Origin: Pseudomonas sp. LFM046
GTDB lineage: Bacteria; Pseudomonadota; Gammaproteobacteria; Pseudomonadales; Pseudomonadaceae
DNA: 64,000 bases
Direction of reading: 5' to 3'
NCBI RefSeq assembly: GCF_000949385.2
Contig: NZ_JYKO02000001.1
Coordinates: 2,566,620 to 2,630,619, forward strand
Positions 1-10,385 of the stretch are shown piece after piece. How positions within the stretch are numbered: the stretch's first letter is position 1; every line of letters begins with the position of its first letter. The notes beneath the pieces were generated by a model. It was not told the DNA's origin. It did no database searches and saw only the letters and a program-made list of their open reading frames with translations. Made by a program: the position numbers and the translations under genes.

Positions 1-1
1 A

Positions 2-82
2 ACCACTCGCTGCCACGCCGTCCTGCGCGGTGTGGCAGCCGGTTTCTGGGCGGGGCTGCGGCTGGCCGGGTTGCCCGAATGA
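2..82 (+). CDS. 3' end of a probable winged-helix/TPR regulator (partial)
   Basis: An open frame enters from the left edge and ends with residues GLRLAGLPE and a TGA. The last ~27 bases are nearly identical to the 3' end of the winged-helix/TolB-like/TPR gene at 30116-31714, which also ends in GLRLAGLPE. This suggests a paralogous gene whose body lies outside the window. A hairpin (GCTGCCAC at 9-16, GTGGCAGC at 32-39) lies inside the frame, which is odd for coding sequence. An alternative is that only a short 3' fragment survives. Only about 26 codons are visible, so the call is tentative. Confidence 0.45.
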   Translation, partial: TTRCHAVLRGVAAGFWAGLRLAGLPE

Positions 83-133
83 CCTAGGCCATGCTTCCCG
101 ACTTGCACGCGGCTCATGGCGATTGATAGCCTT

Positions 134-159
134 CCGGGCCTGAAAACAAGCAGGCCCGG
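134..159. promoter_or_regulatory. Perfect hairpin directly before the AraC start
   Basis: CCGGGCCTG (134-142) and CAGGCCCGG (151-159) form a perfect 9-bp stem around an 8-nt loop. It ends two bases before the ATG of the AraC gene, so it would hide the ribosome-binding region. No T-tract follows, so it is a weak terminator for the upstream gene. A translational or attenuation role is inference. Confidence 0.4.
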
Positions 160-161
160 GT

Positions 162-1043
162 ATGGTGATCAGGGTTGTCGAAGCACAAGAAGTAGATCAG
201 CAGCGGATAGCCATTCCGGGTTGGGAGCAGCAGTACACGCAGATGTCTGCCGGGCGATTTTCGGGGCGGATCCTGCATGCCGAAGTCGAGGGGATCGAGC
301 TCTATGAAGAGCAGATGAACCTCCGCGTGGAGCAGGAGTTCCATGCGCCGTCCGGCGCCCTGGTCTTCAGCTTCGACATGTCGGAGAACACGCTCTACCT
401 GCTCGATGGCGAGACCCGCAACGCCTGGGTCACGCCGGAGAACTATCGCGAGGTGGCCGTGGTGATCAAGGAGGCGGTGCAGTGGGGCCAGCCGCTCGAT
501 GCATTCGCCGACCTGGTGCTGACACCGCTTCGGTCCGATAGCTGCAGGTCGGTCGCGGCCTCACTCAGTAACATGCTCACCGGCGCATCCAGCGGCCAGC
601 ATCCTATGGATGCCCCCGGTATCGCGCAAACCATCGTGTCCGACTGTTTCTCCCTGCTCTGCGAGGCTCCGCTCGGCGACGAGCACCGGTCGCGTTCCAG
701 CGTCCAGGCCAAGCGTGTCGTGCAACGGGTCAAGGAAGTGGTGAACGATTGTCCCGAAGAGAACTTCGGGATGACCGAGTTGGCCGCGAAAGTAGGCGTC
801 TCGCCGCGTAGCCTGCAGCAGTGCTTCCTGCGCTATGCCGGCGTTCCGCCCATCGTGTGGCTCAGAAACCGTCGACTGAACGCGGCTCGCCGCGATTTGC
901 TCGGGGCCGCTGAGTCGGGCATGAGCGTGGCCGAGGTGGCCATGAAATGGTCGTTCTGGCACCTGGGCCGCTTCTCCCAGTCCTACCACGCGCTCTTCGG
1001 CGAGTACCCCAAGACGACCATCAAGCAGCGCTGCCGGCCCTAA
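162..1043 (+). CDS. AraC-family transcriptional regulator
   Basis: A 293-residue protein with an N-terminal sensing region of about 190 residues and a C-terminal AraC double helix-turn-helix (about residues 195-290, including VSPRSLQQCF and FWHLGRFSQSYHALFGEYP). The N-terminal pattern (WEQQYTQMSAGRFSGRI) resembles the EutR/EatR-like AraC group found in pseudomonads. The ligand cannot be told from sequence. The gene converges on the polyamine operon at 1255-5054, so co-regulation is possible but not shown. The ATG at 162 has no good ribosome-binding site and sits against a hairpin. The next in-frame ATG (243) would remove conserved N-terminal residues, so 162 is kept. Confidence 0.85.
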   Translation: MVIRVVEAQEVDQQRIAIPGWEQQYTQMSAGRFSGRILHAEVEGIELYEEQMNLRVEQEFHAPSGALVFSFDMSENTLYLLDGETRNAWVTPENYREVAVVIKEAVQWGQPLDAFADLVLTPLRSDSCRSVAASLSNMLTGASSGQHPMDAPGIAQTIVSDCFSLLCEAPLGDEHRSRSSVQAKRVVQRVKEVVNDCPEENFGMTELAAKVGVSPRSLQQCFLRYAGVPPIVWLRNRRLNAARRDLLGAAESGMSVAEVAMKWSFWHLGRFSQSYHALFGEYPKTTIKQRCRP

Positions 1044-1083
1044 GGGGCCGCGCACAGCAAGAATTCATCTCTGAGTTCAGATC

Positions 1084-1174
1084 GTAGGATGGGTAGAGCG
1101 GAGCGAAACCCATGCTGTCGGCTCGATTTCGGCGGGTTTCGCAGGCTCGCGAAACACCGCTCGACCCATCCTGC
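1084..1174. repeat. Intergenic nested inverted repeat
   Basis: An 18-bp imperfect inverted repeat has outer arms at 1084-1101 (GTAGGATGGGTAGAGCGG) and 1157-1174. Inside it is a second stem, GCGAAACCC (1103-1111) with GGGTTTCGC (1134-1142). It has the form of the 'gtaggatgggta' repeats scattered between genes in many Pseudomonas genomes. It lies after the AraC gene; any function beyond RNA folding is unknown. Confidence 0.6.
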
Positions 1175-1207
1175 TTGAGCGTCTTTGCCGCCAGCGGATG
1201 CACAAAG

Positions 1208-1232
1208 AAAAGCCCCCTTGTCGGGGGCTTTT
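1208..1232. terminator. Bidirectional Rho-independent terminator
   Basis: AAAAGCCCCC (1208-1217) and GGGGGCTTTT (1223-1232) form a perfect 10-bp stem with a 5-nt loop. The A and T runs at its two ends let it act in both directions. It sits between the convergent AraC gene and the PuuB-like gene, 22 bp beyond the latter's stop. Confidence 0.85.
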
Positions 1233-1254
1233 CAGTACGTGGCGCGGGTATTCG

Positions 1255-3695
<2,441 letters not shown>

Positions 3696-5054
3696 TTAGA
3701 CGCTCAGCAGGAGGAACTCTCGCTCCCAGGAGCTGATCACGCGCTTGTAGTTCTCGTGTTCGGTGCGTTTCACGGCGACGTAGCCCTGGACGAACTTGCG
3801 ACCCAGGTACTCCCCGAGCACTTCGCAGTCCTCCATCTGGGCCAGCGCGTCCTCGATGGTGATCGGCAGGCGCAGGTTGCGGCGCTCGTAGCCACGCCCT
3901 TGCACCGGGTTGCTTGGGGCAACCTTCTCGATCATGCCCAGGTATCCGCAAAGCAGGCTGGCGGCCAGTGCGAGGTAGGGGTTGGCATCGGCGCCGGGCA
4001 GGCGGTTCTCGACCCGCGTCGCCTCGGCCGAGGCGGGCGGAACGCGCAGCCCCACGGTACGGTTTTCCTCGCCCCACTCGACGTTCACTGGAGCCGAGGT
4101 GTCCGGCAGGAAGCGGCGGAAGGAGTTCACGTTCGGCGCGAACATGGGCAGCACCTTCGGAATGTATTTCTGCAGGCCGCCGATGAAGTGGAGGAACAGC
4201 TCGCTCTTGGAGCCATCCGCATTGGCGAAGATGTTCTTGCCGGTGGCGACATCCAGCACGCTCTGGTGAATGTGCATCGCGCTGCCCGGCTCATCGGTGA
4301 TCGGCTTCGCCATGAAGGTCGCGCTCACATCGTGCTTGAGCGCGGCCTCGCGCATGGTGCGCTTGAACACGGTGATCTGGTCGGCCAGGCTCAGCGCGTT
4401 GCCGTGACGGAAATTGATCTCCATCTGCGCGGGGCCGTCTTCATGGATCAGCGTGTCCAGGTCCAATCCCTGCGCTTCGCACCAGTCGTAGACATCTTCG
4501 AACAGCGGGTCGAACTCGTTGGTGGCATCGATGGAGAAGCTCTGACGGCCGCTCTCCGGGCGCCCCGATCGGCCCACGGGCGCCTCGAGGGGGAAGTCCG
4601 GGTCGCCGCTGCGCTTGGTCAGATAGAACTCCATCTCCGGCGCCACGACCGGGCTCCAGCCGTTATCCGCATACAGCTTCAGGACGCGCTTGAGCACGTT
4701 GCGCGGCGACAGCTCGATCGGGTTGCCGTACTTGTCGACGGTGTCGTGGATGACCATGGCGGTCGGTTCGAGGGCCCAGGGCACGAGGAAGACGGCGTCG
4801 GGGTCGGGGCGGCAGACCATGTCGATGTCGGCTTCGTCCAGCAGGTCGTAGTAGACGTCGTCGTCGACGAAATCACCGGTGACCGTTTGCAGCAGGACGC
4901 TTTCCGGGAGTCGCATTCCGCCTTCGCCGAGGAACTTGTTGGTAGGGGAAATCTTGCCGCGGGCGATGCCGGTCAGGTCGCTGACCACGCATTCGACTTC
5001 GGTGATTTTTTGTTGTTTCAGCCGTTGCTCCAGTTGCTCGGCGGGGGTGTTCAT
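3696..5054 (-). CDS. Glutamine synthetase-family gamma-glutamylpolyamine synthetase
   Basis: A 452-residue GlnA-like ligase, shorter than housekeeping GlnA. Conserved glutamine-synthetase pieces are present (APEMEFYL, MHIHQSVLD, VEWGEENRTVGLRVP, ENRLPGADANPYLALAASL). Together with the adjacent PotF and PuuB-like genes this points to a PuuA/PauA/SpuI-type enzyme that adds glutamate to polyamines using ATP. The ATG at 5054 is chosen because GAGG lies 5 nt upstream and the product starts like the family (MNTPAEQLEQ). The longer frame from 5150 adds 32 unconserved residues. It is the first gene of the operon. Confidence 0.88.
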   Translation of the reverse strand: MNTPAEQLEQRLKQQKITEVECVVSDLTGIARGKISPTNKFLGEGGMRLPESVLLQTVTGDFVDDDVYYDLLDEADIDMVCRPDPDAVFLVPWALEPTAMVIHDTVDKYGNPIELSPRNVLKRVLKLYADNGWSPVVAPEMEFYLTKRSGDPDFPLEAPVGRSGRPESGRQSFSIDATNEFDPLFEDVYDWCEAQGLDLDTLIHEDGPAQMEINFRHGNALSLADQITVFKRTMREAALKHDVSATFMAKPITDEPGSAMHIHQSVLDVATGKNIFANADGSKSELFLHFIGGLQKYIPKVLPMFAPNVNSFRRFLPDTSAPVNVEWGEENRTVGLRVPPASAEATRVENRLPGADANPYLALAASLLCGYLGMIEKVAPSNPVQGRGYERRNLRLPITIEDALAQMEDCEVLGEYLGRKFVQGYVAVKRTEHENYKRVISSWEREFLLLSV

Positions 5055-5369
5055 ACAAGCCTCGGAAGGTTCATGGTTGCGGAATGAGAACGCGCCTGCA
5101 GCGTTCTGCTGCCAGGCCGCGGGGATAGTTTCGTTCGCAGGGGCGAGCACGTTCTATCCACTTTCCGCACGCATGACCGAGCTGTGTGACAGCTCATCCG
5201 GCTAATCTGGCCTGATCACTCCAGCAACTCGCGCTCGAACTCAGCCGCCCCCTGAGTGCTCACGGCCAACAGGGTCAGGGCCGACCGTGCAGCCGGCGAG
5301 CGGGTGCAGCAACACGCCAATTGCGGTGCTTCTTGTGAGGGACGATGGCATGGCGGGAGGCCCTCGGGG
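5055..5369. other. Intergenic region between polyamine operon and emrB-like gene
   Basis: This 315-bp gap should contain the promoter of the minus-strand polyamine operon near 5060-5200 and the 3' untranslated region of the efflux operon. I see no convincing sigma-70 or sigma-54 promoter, no terminator with a T-tract and no small gene. Confidence 0.4.
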
Positions 5370-6932
5370 TCAGTGGGCGTCAGCCGACGGCTGAGAGGGC
5401 GGGGCGATCTTGTGCAGCAGGGGAATCAGTGCGACGGCGACCGCGAAGCAGGCACCGATGATCAAAAAAGCGTCGGAGAAGGTGAGCGTCTGAGCCTCAC
5501 GGAACGTGAGGTTCCAGAGCTGTCGCAAGGCTTGTTCGCTGTACTGCCCGGACGCATCCAGATGCGGTGCCAGCCAGTTGTTGAGCGCTTCGTTGCTGGC
5601 GTTCAGGTGCTCGGCCAGGCGCAGGAAGTGCAGGTTGGTGCGGTCGTTGAGGATGGTGGCGCAAGCGGCGATTCCAATCGCACCACCCAGGTTGCGCATC
5701 AGGTTGAACAAACCCGAGGCGAGCTTGAGTCGTGCGGGTGGCAACGAGCCCAGGGCCAGGGTGACGGTGGGTGCCACGGCGAATTGCTGGGCCATGCCGC
5801 GCAGGGCCTGAGGGAGCAGGAGTTGAGCCGCACCCCAATCGTGGGTGATCGGAGAAAACTCCCACATCGACAGGCAGAACAGGACCATGCCCAGCGCCAG
5901 CAGCCAGCGCAGGTCGAAGCGCCGCGCCAGGGCTGCGTACAGCGGAATGGTCATGACCTGGAAAATGCCCGTGGAGAACACCGCCAGGCCGATGTCCAGG
6001 GCGCCGTAGCCGCGTACCCGGCCGAGGAACAACGGGGTGAGGTAGATGGTGGCGAAGATGCCGATACCGGTGATGAAGGAGAACAGGCAGCCCAGGGCGA
6101 AGTTGCGTTCGCGCAGAGCGCGCAGGTCGACAATCGGGTTGGTCGAGGTGAGGCTGCGGTAGATGAAGGCGATACCGCAGAGGCCGGAGATCCACGCGGT
6201 GAGCAGGATGGTGTCATCGCTGAACCAGTTCCAGCGCGGGCCTTCTTCCATGGTGTATTCGAGGCAGCCGAGGAACACCGCCATGAGCAGCATGGCCGGG
6301 TAGTCGGCGCCCTTGAGCAGAGACAGGTCAGGCTTGTCGAGGCGCACAACGATCGGCACCACGATGGTCACGAGCAGCCCCGGTACCAGGTTGACGTAGA
6401 ACAGCCAGGGCCAGGAGGCGATGTCGGTGATCCAGCCACCGACCACCGGGCCCAGGGTCGGGGCCAGGGAGGCGATGGCGCCGATGGTGGCGGCCACCAG
6501 CACGCGCTGGCGGCCGTCGAAATAGATGAAGCCGGTGGTGAACACCATGGGGATCATCGAGCCGCCGAGGAAGCCCTGCAGGGCGCGGAAGGCGATCATG
6601 CTCTGGATGTTCCAGGCCACGGCGCAGAGCAGGCTGGCCAGGGTGAAGCCGAGGGCCGAGCCAGCGAACAGCCAGCGCGTGGAGAACACCTTCGACAGCC
6701 AGCCCGACAGCGGGATCACGATGATTTCGGCAATCAGGTAACTGGTCTGTACCCAGGCGGTGTCATCGGCTCCCGCCGATAGACCGCCGCCGATATCACG
6801 CAGAGAGGCGGAGACAATCTGGATGTCGATCAGGGCGATGAACATGCCCACGCACATGCAGGCGAAGGCAATTATCTTCTGCCGGGTCGAGAGCTGTTCG
6901 ACCGGCACCACCTCCGATGACCAGAAGTTCAC
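5370..6932 (-). CDS. emrB: EmrB/QacA-type MFS drug efflux transporter (DHA2, 14 TM)
   Basis: A 520-residue major-facilitator protein of the DHA2 group. The first membrane helices carry FIALIDIQIVSAS; helix 4-5 motifs such as RALQGFLGGSMIP follow, with about 14 hydrophobic segments in all. It would export drugs or toxic organic compounds by proton antiport, working with the membrane-fusion partner encoded immediately upstream (start overlaps emrA by 4 bp). No outer-membrane factor gene is adjacent, so a general TolC/OprM-like channel is presumably used. An HxlR regulator just upstream probably controls the pair. The substrate is unknown. Confidence 0.92.
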   Translation of the reverse strand: MNFWSSEVVPVEQLSTRQKIIAFACMCVGMFIALIDIQIVSASLRDIGGGLSAGADDTAWVQTSYLIAEIIVIPLSGWLSKVFSTRWLFAGSALGFTLASLLCAVAWNIQSMIAFRALQGFLGGSMIPMVFTTGFIYFDGRQRVLVAATIGAIASLAPTLGPVVGGWITDIASWPWLFYVNLVPGLLVTIVVPIVVRLDKPDLSLLKGADYPAMLLMAVFLGCLEYTMEEGPRWNWFSDDTILLTAWISGLCGIAFIYRSLTSTNPIVDLRALRERNFALGCLFSFITGIGIFATIYLTPLFLGRVRGYGALDIGLAVFSTGIFQVMTIPLYAALARRFDLRWLLALGMVLFCLSMWEFSPITHDWGAAQLLLPQALRGMAQQFAVAPTVTLALGSLPPARLKLASGLFNLMRNLGGAIGIAACATILNDRTNLHFLRLAEHLNASNEALNNWLAPHLDASGQYSEQALRQLWNLTFREAQTLTFSDAFLIIGACFAVAVALIPLLHKIAPPSQPSADAH

Positions 6933-8053
6933 GGCCGCTGCTCCAGTGCGAGCGCGTCACCGTGCTGCCGCTGTTGTGCCTTGGTATCCACCTCGACCAC
7001 GACCGAGAGCCCCGGGCGCAGTGCGCCGAGGCGATTGTCGGCCGGGTCGAGTTGGATGCGCACGGGCACGCGCTGAACGATCTTGGTGAAGTTCCCGGTC
7101 GCGTTTTCCGGCGGGAGGATGCTGAACTGCGCGCCGGTTGCCGGTGCCAGGCTGTCGAGGTGCCCGTGGAATACCTTGCCTGGCAGTACGTCGGCTTCGA
7201 CGGTGACGGCTTGTCCGGCCGTCATCCTCGCCAGTTGGTCTTCCTTGAAATTGGCATCGATCCACAGCCCCTGGGCCGGGACGACGGCCAGCAGTTGCGT
7301 GCCGGCAGACACATAGCCGCCGACCCGGCCACGGCGATTGCCGATATAGCCGTCTACCGGTGCGCGGAGTTCGGTGTAGCCAAGTTCGAGGCGCGCCAGA
7401 TCGCGCTTGGCGATGGCTTGCTCAAGAGCGGCGACGGCTTGCTGGCGCTGGCTGTGTATGACGTCGAGCTGACGCTGGGCTGCAAGCAATGTGGCCTGTG
7501 CTTTCTCACTGTTGGCGCGTGCAGTCTTCCAGGTCGCTTCGGCACGTTGGGCGCTTTCCACGGAGACAGCGGCACGTTGGACCAGGGTGCGGTAGCGCTT
7601 GTCATCGTTCCGTGCCCGGGACTCTTCGGCGGCGGTGGCATCAATGTCGGCCTCGCCCTGGCGGATCACCGCCTGCTGCAACGCGGCCTGGGCATCGATG
7701 TTGCCCAGCAGGGCCTCCTCGGCGTGCACCTCACCTTCGGCCTGGGCCAGGGCGGCGCGGTAATCGCGGTCGTCGATGCGCGCGAGCAGGTCGCCGGCGT
7801 GGACGAACTGGTTATCGGTCACTGCCAGCTCAGCGATATAGCCGGCCACTCGCGGGCTGATGACGGTGACATCGCCACCCACGTATGCATCGTCCGTTTC
7901 TTCGAGGTAACGGCCCGAGGTCCACCAATGGGTGCCATACAGGCCGGCGCCGACCAGGACCAGGCTGGCGGCGGCCAGTTTGAGGAGCGTGCGGGATTTC
8001 GGCCGAGCCACGGTGGTGGCCTCGCTGGCGGGGATCTGAGCGGGCTGGTTCAT
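6929..8053 (-). CDS. emrA: EmrA-type HlyD-family membrane fusion protein
   Basis: A 374-residue periplasmic adaptor. A single N-terminal membrane anchor (about residues 24-47) is followed by the lipoyl half-motif YVGGDVTVISPRVAGYI, a long alpha-hairpin coiled coil (about residues 90-195, rich in Ala/Gln/Glu) and the second lipoyl/beta-barrel part (LRAPVDGYIGNRRGRVGGYV). It bridges EmrB in the inner membrane to an outer-membrane channel. The ATG at 8053 is preceded on the minus strand by a GGAGA-like site. It is the first gene of the emrAB pair and lies downstream of an HxlR operator at 8228-8248. Confidence 0.92.
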   Translation of the reverse strand: MNQPAQIPASEATTVARPKSRTLLKLAAASLVLVGAGLYGTHWWTSGRYLEETDDAYVGGDVTVISPRVAGYIAELAVTDNQFVHAGDLLARIDDRDYRAALAQAEGEVHAEEALLGNIDAQAALQQAVIRQGEADIDATAAEESRARNDDKRYRTLVQRAAVSVESAQRAEATWKTARANSEKAQATLLAAQRQLDVIHSQRQQAVAALEQAIAKRDLARLELGYTELRAPVDGYIGNRRGRVGGYVSAGTQLLAVVPAQGLWIDANFKEDQLARMTAGQAVTVEADVLPGKVFHGHLDSLAPATGAQFSILPPENATGNFTKIVQRVPVRIQLDPADNRLGALRPGLSVVVEVDTKAQQRQHGDALALEQRP

Positions 8054-8227
8054 GGCGGTCTCCGGTGAAGTAATTCAGGTGGACGTTGGTCGGGACAGGT
8101 CCGTTGGTGACTCGGCAGCGGCTCTTTAACATGTTGCATATCATTCAATCGGGCGAATCGAAGGCGGCTTTCTGATGGAGAAAGTGCGGAGCGCTCGATG
8201 AATATGATGGATGTAATTCCATCACGG

Positions 8228-8248
8228 TTACTTCCATGATGCAAGTGA
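8228..8248 (-). promoter_or_regulatory. Putative HxlR operator and promoter upstream of emrA
   Basis: TTACTT (8228-8233) and AAGTGA (8243-8248) flank 9 bp as an inverted repeat. The block ACTTCCATnAnGCAAGTGACC recurs at 8989-9009 upstream of the hxlR gene, with the centre conserved. On the minus strand TTGCAT (8239-8244) is followed after 17 bp by TGGAAT, a weak promoter in the same geometry as at hxlR. Occurrence before both genes supports autoregulation and emrAB control by the HxlR protein. Confidence 0.6.
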
Positions 8249-8338
8249 CCTGAAAGTGCTGGGGACAGGCGGTAGGTCTCGGCGGGACAGAGATGGGGAG
8301 GCCGAGAAGAACGGTTGCTCCAGGCGCTTTCGCAGCGA

Positions 8339-8833
8339 TCAGCTCAGCGCTGTCTCTGGCTCGGGAAACGCGAAAGAGCGGGCAGGGGTGCTGTCGCGGC
8401 TAGGGCGAAGTACGCGATGCCGCGAGCTGACAGGCAGTCCGGTGACACGGTCCACCAGGACAAGGTCCGCAGGCTCCCCGGTGAGGCTGTCCACCAGGAT
8501 GGTTTGCGCGACGTCCACATTGCCATGGCGATTACCCCATTGAAGCAGGACGAGCATCAGGGAGCGCAGTTCCCGCGCCTTGGCGCTGAGCAGGTACTCG
8601 TAACGTGTCGGCTTTTCACTGTAGGCCTGGCGTTCCAGGAGGCCGCCAGCCACCAGATCCTTGAGTCGCCGGGTCAGGGTATTGGTTGGAATCCCCAGGG
8701 CCTGGACGAAATCATCGAAGCGGGACGCGCCGTAAAAGGCTTCTCGAAGGATCAGCACATTCCAACTGTCACCGATGACCTCCAGGGCTTGGGCGACGGG
8801 GCAGGGCATGTGCTGGAAACTGGTTTTTTTCAT
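8339..8833 (-). CDS. HxlR-family winged-helix transcriptional regulator
   Basis: A 164-residue protein with the HxlR domain at residues 9-105: CPVAQALEVIGDSWNVLILREAF is the family hallmark, and GIPTNTLTRRLKDLVAGGLLER is the recognition winged helix. The Cys near the N-terminus could be a redox or quinone/aldehyde sensor, as in YodB-type members (inference). It lies upstream of emrAB on the same strand and shares its operator sequence, so it is the likely regulator of the pump. HxlR proteins often respond to quinones or electrophiles, relevant because a hydroquinone pathway lies 12 kb away. Confidence 0.88.
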   Translation of the reverse strand: MKKTSFQHMPCPVAQALEVIGDSWNVLILREAFYGASRFDDFVQALGIPTNTLTRRLKDLVAGGLLERQAYSEKPTRYEYLLSAKARELRSLMLVLLQWGNRHGNVDVAQTILVDSLTGEPADLVLVDRVTGLPVSSRHRVLRPSRDSTPARSFAFPEPETALS

Positions 8834-8974
8834 GGGGCCTCCGCAAGGGCAGGGGATCGATATCGCGTCGCCGTTGGCGCAATCCGATCTCGGTTTGAGA
8901 CCTCGAAGGGAGTCGCTTATAGCCCCTCTGCACCGCTACGGAAGGACTGCGGATCAGCATTAGATTATGGTCAA

Positions 8975-9009
8975 AATATAATTACGACACTTCCATCACG
9001 CAAGTGACC
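8975..9009 (-). promoter_or_regulatory. hxlR promoter with overlapping operator
   Basis: On the minus strand TTGCGT (8998-9003) is followed by a 17-bp spacer and TATATT (8975-8980), a good sigma-70 promoter. CACTT (8988-8992) and AAGTG (9002-9006) form an inverted repeat covering the -35 box and spacer, matching the emrA site at 8228-8248. Binding here would block RNA polymerase. Confidence 0.6.
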
Positions 9010-9035
9010 ATTCATCACCCGCACTCCACCAATCT

Positions 9036-9344
9036 TCACGTTACTTGCCGTATGGCCGTATCCGCTGCAATCAAGGCTCCTTCCATGTAACCGCCTTGAT
9101 CTCCGCCGGCCTCGCTGCCGATGAGTTGCAGCCGCTTCTGTCAGGGGGGCATCAGTCATGGGCGCTGTGCCAGCGGGGCGGAGCCTGATCGACACGGGTC
9201 GCCAAACAGGCGAGTCAACTGGGCTCGGCAAAGCGCCTTGAGGTCCGCTTCATCCATCGCTCGCCTGCGCTGGGCGCCGATTGCGAAGAAACCGAACAGC
9301 GCTGCTGCCTCGTCATCGCTGGCGTCGTGAATCTCACCGAGCTG
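9036..9344 (-). pseudogene. Remnant of a flavin amine oxidase (internal deletion)
   Basis: Two amine-oxidase pieces are joined out of frame. The upstream piece (about 9344-9170) reads EIHDASDDEAAALFGFF...CRAQLTRLFGDP, like the middle of flavin monoamine oxidases. The downstream piece (9141-9036) reads LIGSEAGGDQGGYMEGALIAADTA and then TGA, the family's FAD-binding C-terminus. The segment between them is missing and an in-frame TGA precedes the second piece. The 5' side is fused directly to an alpha/beta hydrolase fragment near 9344. About 48 bp of the C-terminal piece recur with one mismatch at 33043-33090. Confidence 0.65.
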
Positions 9345-9735
9345 GCCGCTGGCAACATCCAGATAGAACTGCGCTCTGTTGGCTGCCAGTTGCTTGCGGA
9401 AGTCGTCGAACACTTCGATGGGAAGACCGCCTGGATTTGCCGGGGTCTTCACCATGATCGGTGGCACCGCTATGCACAACGTTGCGCAGATCCAGGTGTT
9501 GCACCAATGCCGCGACGTCTGCCGCGTAGTGGTCCATGTCGTGGCCGTCGGTCACCTGAGAAGACCGGCCGTGACCGCGCCGATCGTGCACGATGACGCG
9601 ATAGCCTTGCCCAACGAAGACCAGGGCCTGGCTATCCCATTCGTCACTGCTGAGGGGCCAGCATGGTGGAGCACGATTGGCTGGCCGCTCTTCGGACCCC
9701 AGTCCTTGTAGAAGAGGTCAACGCCATGGAGTCAG
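9345..9735 (-). pseudogene. Broken alpha/beta hydrolase (chloroperoxidase-like) gene
   Basis: Fragments of a non-haem chloroperoxidase-type hydrolase can be read: HGVDLFYKDWGPKSGQPIVLHH, then (after a one-base loss near 9660) WPLSSDEWDSQAL, VIVHDRRGHGRSSQV and AALVQHLDLRNVVH. The reading then jumps directly to CIAVPPIMVKTPANPGGLPIEVF. The stretch that should hold the nucleophile elbow (G-H-S-x-G-G) is deleted, so no active enzyme can result. The 3' end is lost in the fusion to amine-oxidase sequence at about 9344. Confidence 0.7.
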
Positions 9736-9768
9736 TCCGCGATCTGATGTTTCGAAGTCAGCTGAAGG

Positions 9769-10020
9769 TCAGGCTTGCCGCCTACTGGAACGATGAAACG
9801 CTTGACGTGGAGTCGGATAGCCGCCGCGAATGCGTTCGAAGAAACTGCGGTATTCGTCGAGCGCCGCTGCTTTCGCGGCGGAAAGGCGTTCGAATTCCAG
9901 AACCTGGGCAGCCGTCCAAGGCACCATCGCCTGCTCAAGAAAATCCACCATGGCGATGTGGCACGCAGAGGCGTTCAACGAGAGGCGGCGCGGTTCGGCC
10001 CAACTGAAAGGATTGTCCAC
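9769..10020 (-). CDS. Small hypothetical protein (83 aa)
   Basis: An open frame starting at GTG 10020 with a strong AGGAGG 8 nt upstream, so translation is plausible. The product is predicted helical with an Ala/Glu-rich centre (AAQVLEFERLSAAKAAALDEY), no signal peptide and no membrane segment. I do not recognise the family. It sits in a decayed region next to a hydrolase pseudogene, so it may be a truncated remnant rather than a functional gene. Confidence 0.4.
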   Translation of the reverse strand: MDNPFSWAEPRRLSLNASACHIAMVDFLEQAMVPWTAAQVLEFERLSAAKAAALDEYRSFFERIRGGYPTPRQAFHRSSRRQA

Positions 10021-10142
10021 TGGAGGCTCCTCCTACGCCGTTGAAGTTCCGGCACGCATTCAAAGCCCTAGACCACAACCGGCTGGCCGTACCAGGCCGC
10101 ATGTCGAAATACGACCAAAGTCTGATGCGGCGAGTTCGACCT

Positions 10143-10385
10143 TCACCTTGTCCTCTGGCGATCCAGGACCAGATTGATAGTTCCATCCGCATCGGATGAG
10201 ACATAGGGATCAAGTGTCGGAAACCTCTCCGCTGCGCGCTCCAACAGGAATTCTCCGGCTTGCCGGATGCGCTCGCGGGTCGGGTTGGCAAGCCGGATGC
10301 TTGTCCTCACGAACCCGCTCGCCTCCACATCAGCAGCCGCTTGTTCGAACAGTTCTTCCAGAAGGACCAAGGTCTTTCTATCCAT
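10143..10385 (-). CDS. Small hypothetical protein (80 aa)
   Basis: An open frame from ATG 10385 with AAGGG about 6 nt upstream. The product is helical and charged (RERIRQAGEFLLERAAERFP), ending in a short possible beta segment (DGTINLVLDRQ). There is no signal or membrane segment and I do not recognise the family. It lies 122 bp upstream of the other small ORF on the same strand, within a region of gene decay, so its status is uncertain. Confidence 0.38.
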   Translation of the reverse strand: MDRKTLVLLEELFEQAAADVEASGFVRTSIRLANPTRERIRQAGEFLLERAAERFPTLDPYVSSDADGTINLVLDRQRTR

